From NCBI GenBank assembly GCA_009602735.1, contig WELA01012282.1:1-39602 (forward strand): a stretch of DNA of 39,602 bases. Reading direction: 5' to 3'. The DNA comes from Mesotaenium endlicherianum (Eukaryota; Streptophyta; Zygnematophyceae; Zygnematales; Mesotaeniaceae). A program made the translations under genes and the position numbers. Of the stretch, positions 38,726 through 39,602 are shown in pieces (the stretch's first letter is position 1; every line of letters begins with the position of its first letter). The notes below the pieces were generated by a model. The model made no database searches. It worked only from the letters and a program-made list of their open reading frames with translations, and had not been told where the DNA came from.

Positions 38726-39602
38726 CTGCACCCCCACACCCAGGGCGGAGCCAGCCAGCCAGCCAGCCAGTGTGTCATGGGGCAGAAATAAGAGGCCGAC
38801 ACTTGGCAACCTGTGATGCCTCGCGGAAGACCTCGGAGCGACTGACCGCCTGGGAGCCGCCGCCGGAGCCGTGCCCTTGCCTGCCTCAATGGAATGTCAG
38901 CGTAAGCAACGGAGGCCACAGGGAGCAGCCCTTCAGACTCTCCAGGGCTCAGGGCTCAGGGCTCCTCCAGTCCCTCCCCCCCCAAAAACACGGGCGATGC
39001 CCTCCCTCTGCCTCCTGCTGTTGCATGGCGGTCTTGTTTCTTCCTCTCTCTTTCTCTCCATTCCCCCTTACGAAGGTATCACAGAGGGAGCTGCCGTGGA
39101 GCACGGGGCTCATCTCAATAAGCACGCCCGCTCGCCTTCCTGTCTTTGCTCCAGTGGGGCTGGTGGTACAGGCAGTCTCCTCGGTTGCTGTTAGTATCCA
39201 TCTATTCCAAGTCTCTCTCTGCCACCGCCCGACTGCTTGGCGCTGCTGACAGTCCCCCTGGAGTTCGGGCGCTCGCCAGAGAAGCGATTTCTCACTGTTG
39301 CCAGCTGGCACCTGCTGAGGTATTCTTGGCAGGTAGTCTCCCGAGCAGTGCTGCATGCACGCGCAGGCGGGGGTGCCCACGCGCAGGCCGAGGCGCAGCC
39401 AGGTGGGTCGTGTGCACACCACGCAGAGATGGTCCCCAAGCAGGCCTAATCAGAAGGGAAGAAGAAGCTCGGGCTCAGCCAGTGCGCTGCCAGATCGCCA
39501 GCTCAAGGCTCCCAAGTGAAGAGAACGAATTCAAGGGACAAAAAAAGTGAAAGAAAAAGGGAAACGGAAGAAACAAAGCGGGGGGTGTTGGGGGGGGGGG
39601 GG
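38726..39602. other. Probable intron or upstream region of the RBM42-like gene
   Basis: GC-rich sequence beyond the first visible exon. A (CCAG)n run is near 38750-38771. No exon encoding the expected TWxDPTLxxWPxN-type segment before the RRM was found. The window ends in a long G run (39581-39602), possibly a contig-end artefact. Confidence 0.4.

Noticed and set aside
1-39602. tRNA, rRNA or other structured RNA genes
   Set aside because: None recognised on either strand by reading; no tRNA-like cloverleaf boxes stood out.

Overview
The window is eukaryotic nuclear DNA, most likely from the green lineage (a green or charophyte-type alga, or an early land plant). This rests on a spliced RBM42-type RNA-binding protein gene at the right end, chromodomain-bearing Ty3/gypsy elements primed by a plant-like initiator-Met tRNA site, and a Ty3/gypsy element carrying a cytosine-5 DNA methyltransferase. 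No species can be fixed from the sequence. About 35 kb is a nested transposon island; only the last ~2-3 kb is recognisable host gene.

Layout. (1) 1-4216: a minus-strand Ty3/gypsy element (E1) with LTR, primer site, gag and pol; its 3' part lies off the left edge. (2) 4217-12150: a plus-strand relative (E2), into which E1 inserted. E2 is broken by two solo LTRs of the same LTR family, by a patch carrying a second RT/RNase H fragment, and by a perfect 107-bp triplication. It ends in an integrase with chromodomain, an intact extra ORF of 458 codons, a polypurine tract and its 3' LTR. (3) 12151-12396: the chromodomain tail of a third element, into which E2 appears to have inserted. (4) 12974-14677: a non-coding terminal-inverted-repeat element. 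(5) 14874-17446: two degenerate LTRs around sequence with no recognisable gene. (6) 17790-24530: remains of another gag-protease region, split by a non-autonomous LTR element at 18238-23461 that has a primer site and polypurine tract but no coding capacity. (7) 24766-35394: a 10.6-kb minus-strand Ty3/gypsy element with 1005-bp LTRs. Its order is gag, protease, DNA methyltransferase, reverse transcriptase, RNase H, and its integrase is deleted. (8) 36802-38725: three exons of an RBM42-like gene on the minus strand, in GC-rich DNA.

The most notable systems are the methyltransferase-bearing retrotransposon; the extra 3' ORF of E2, preceded by a second polypurine tract and a cluster of TGACAG motifs; and an RT lineage in which all three visible active-site copies read FLVD instead of (Y/F)xDD. 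LTRs of the E1/E2 family, including the diverged LTR of the non-autonomous element, share one conserved core block. In-frame stops fall mainly where Gln would be expected, which fits cytosine-deamination decay.
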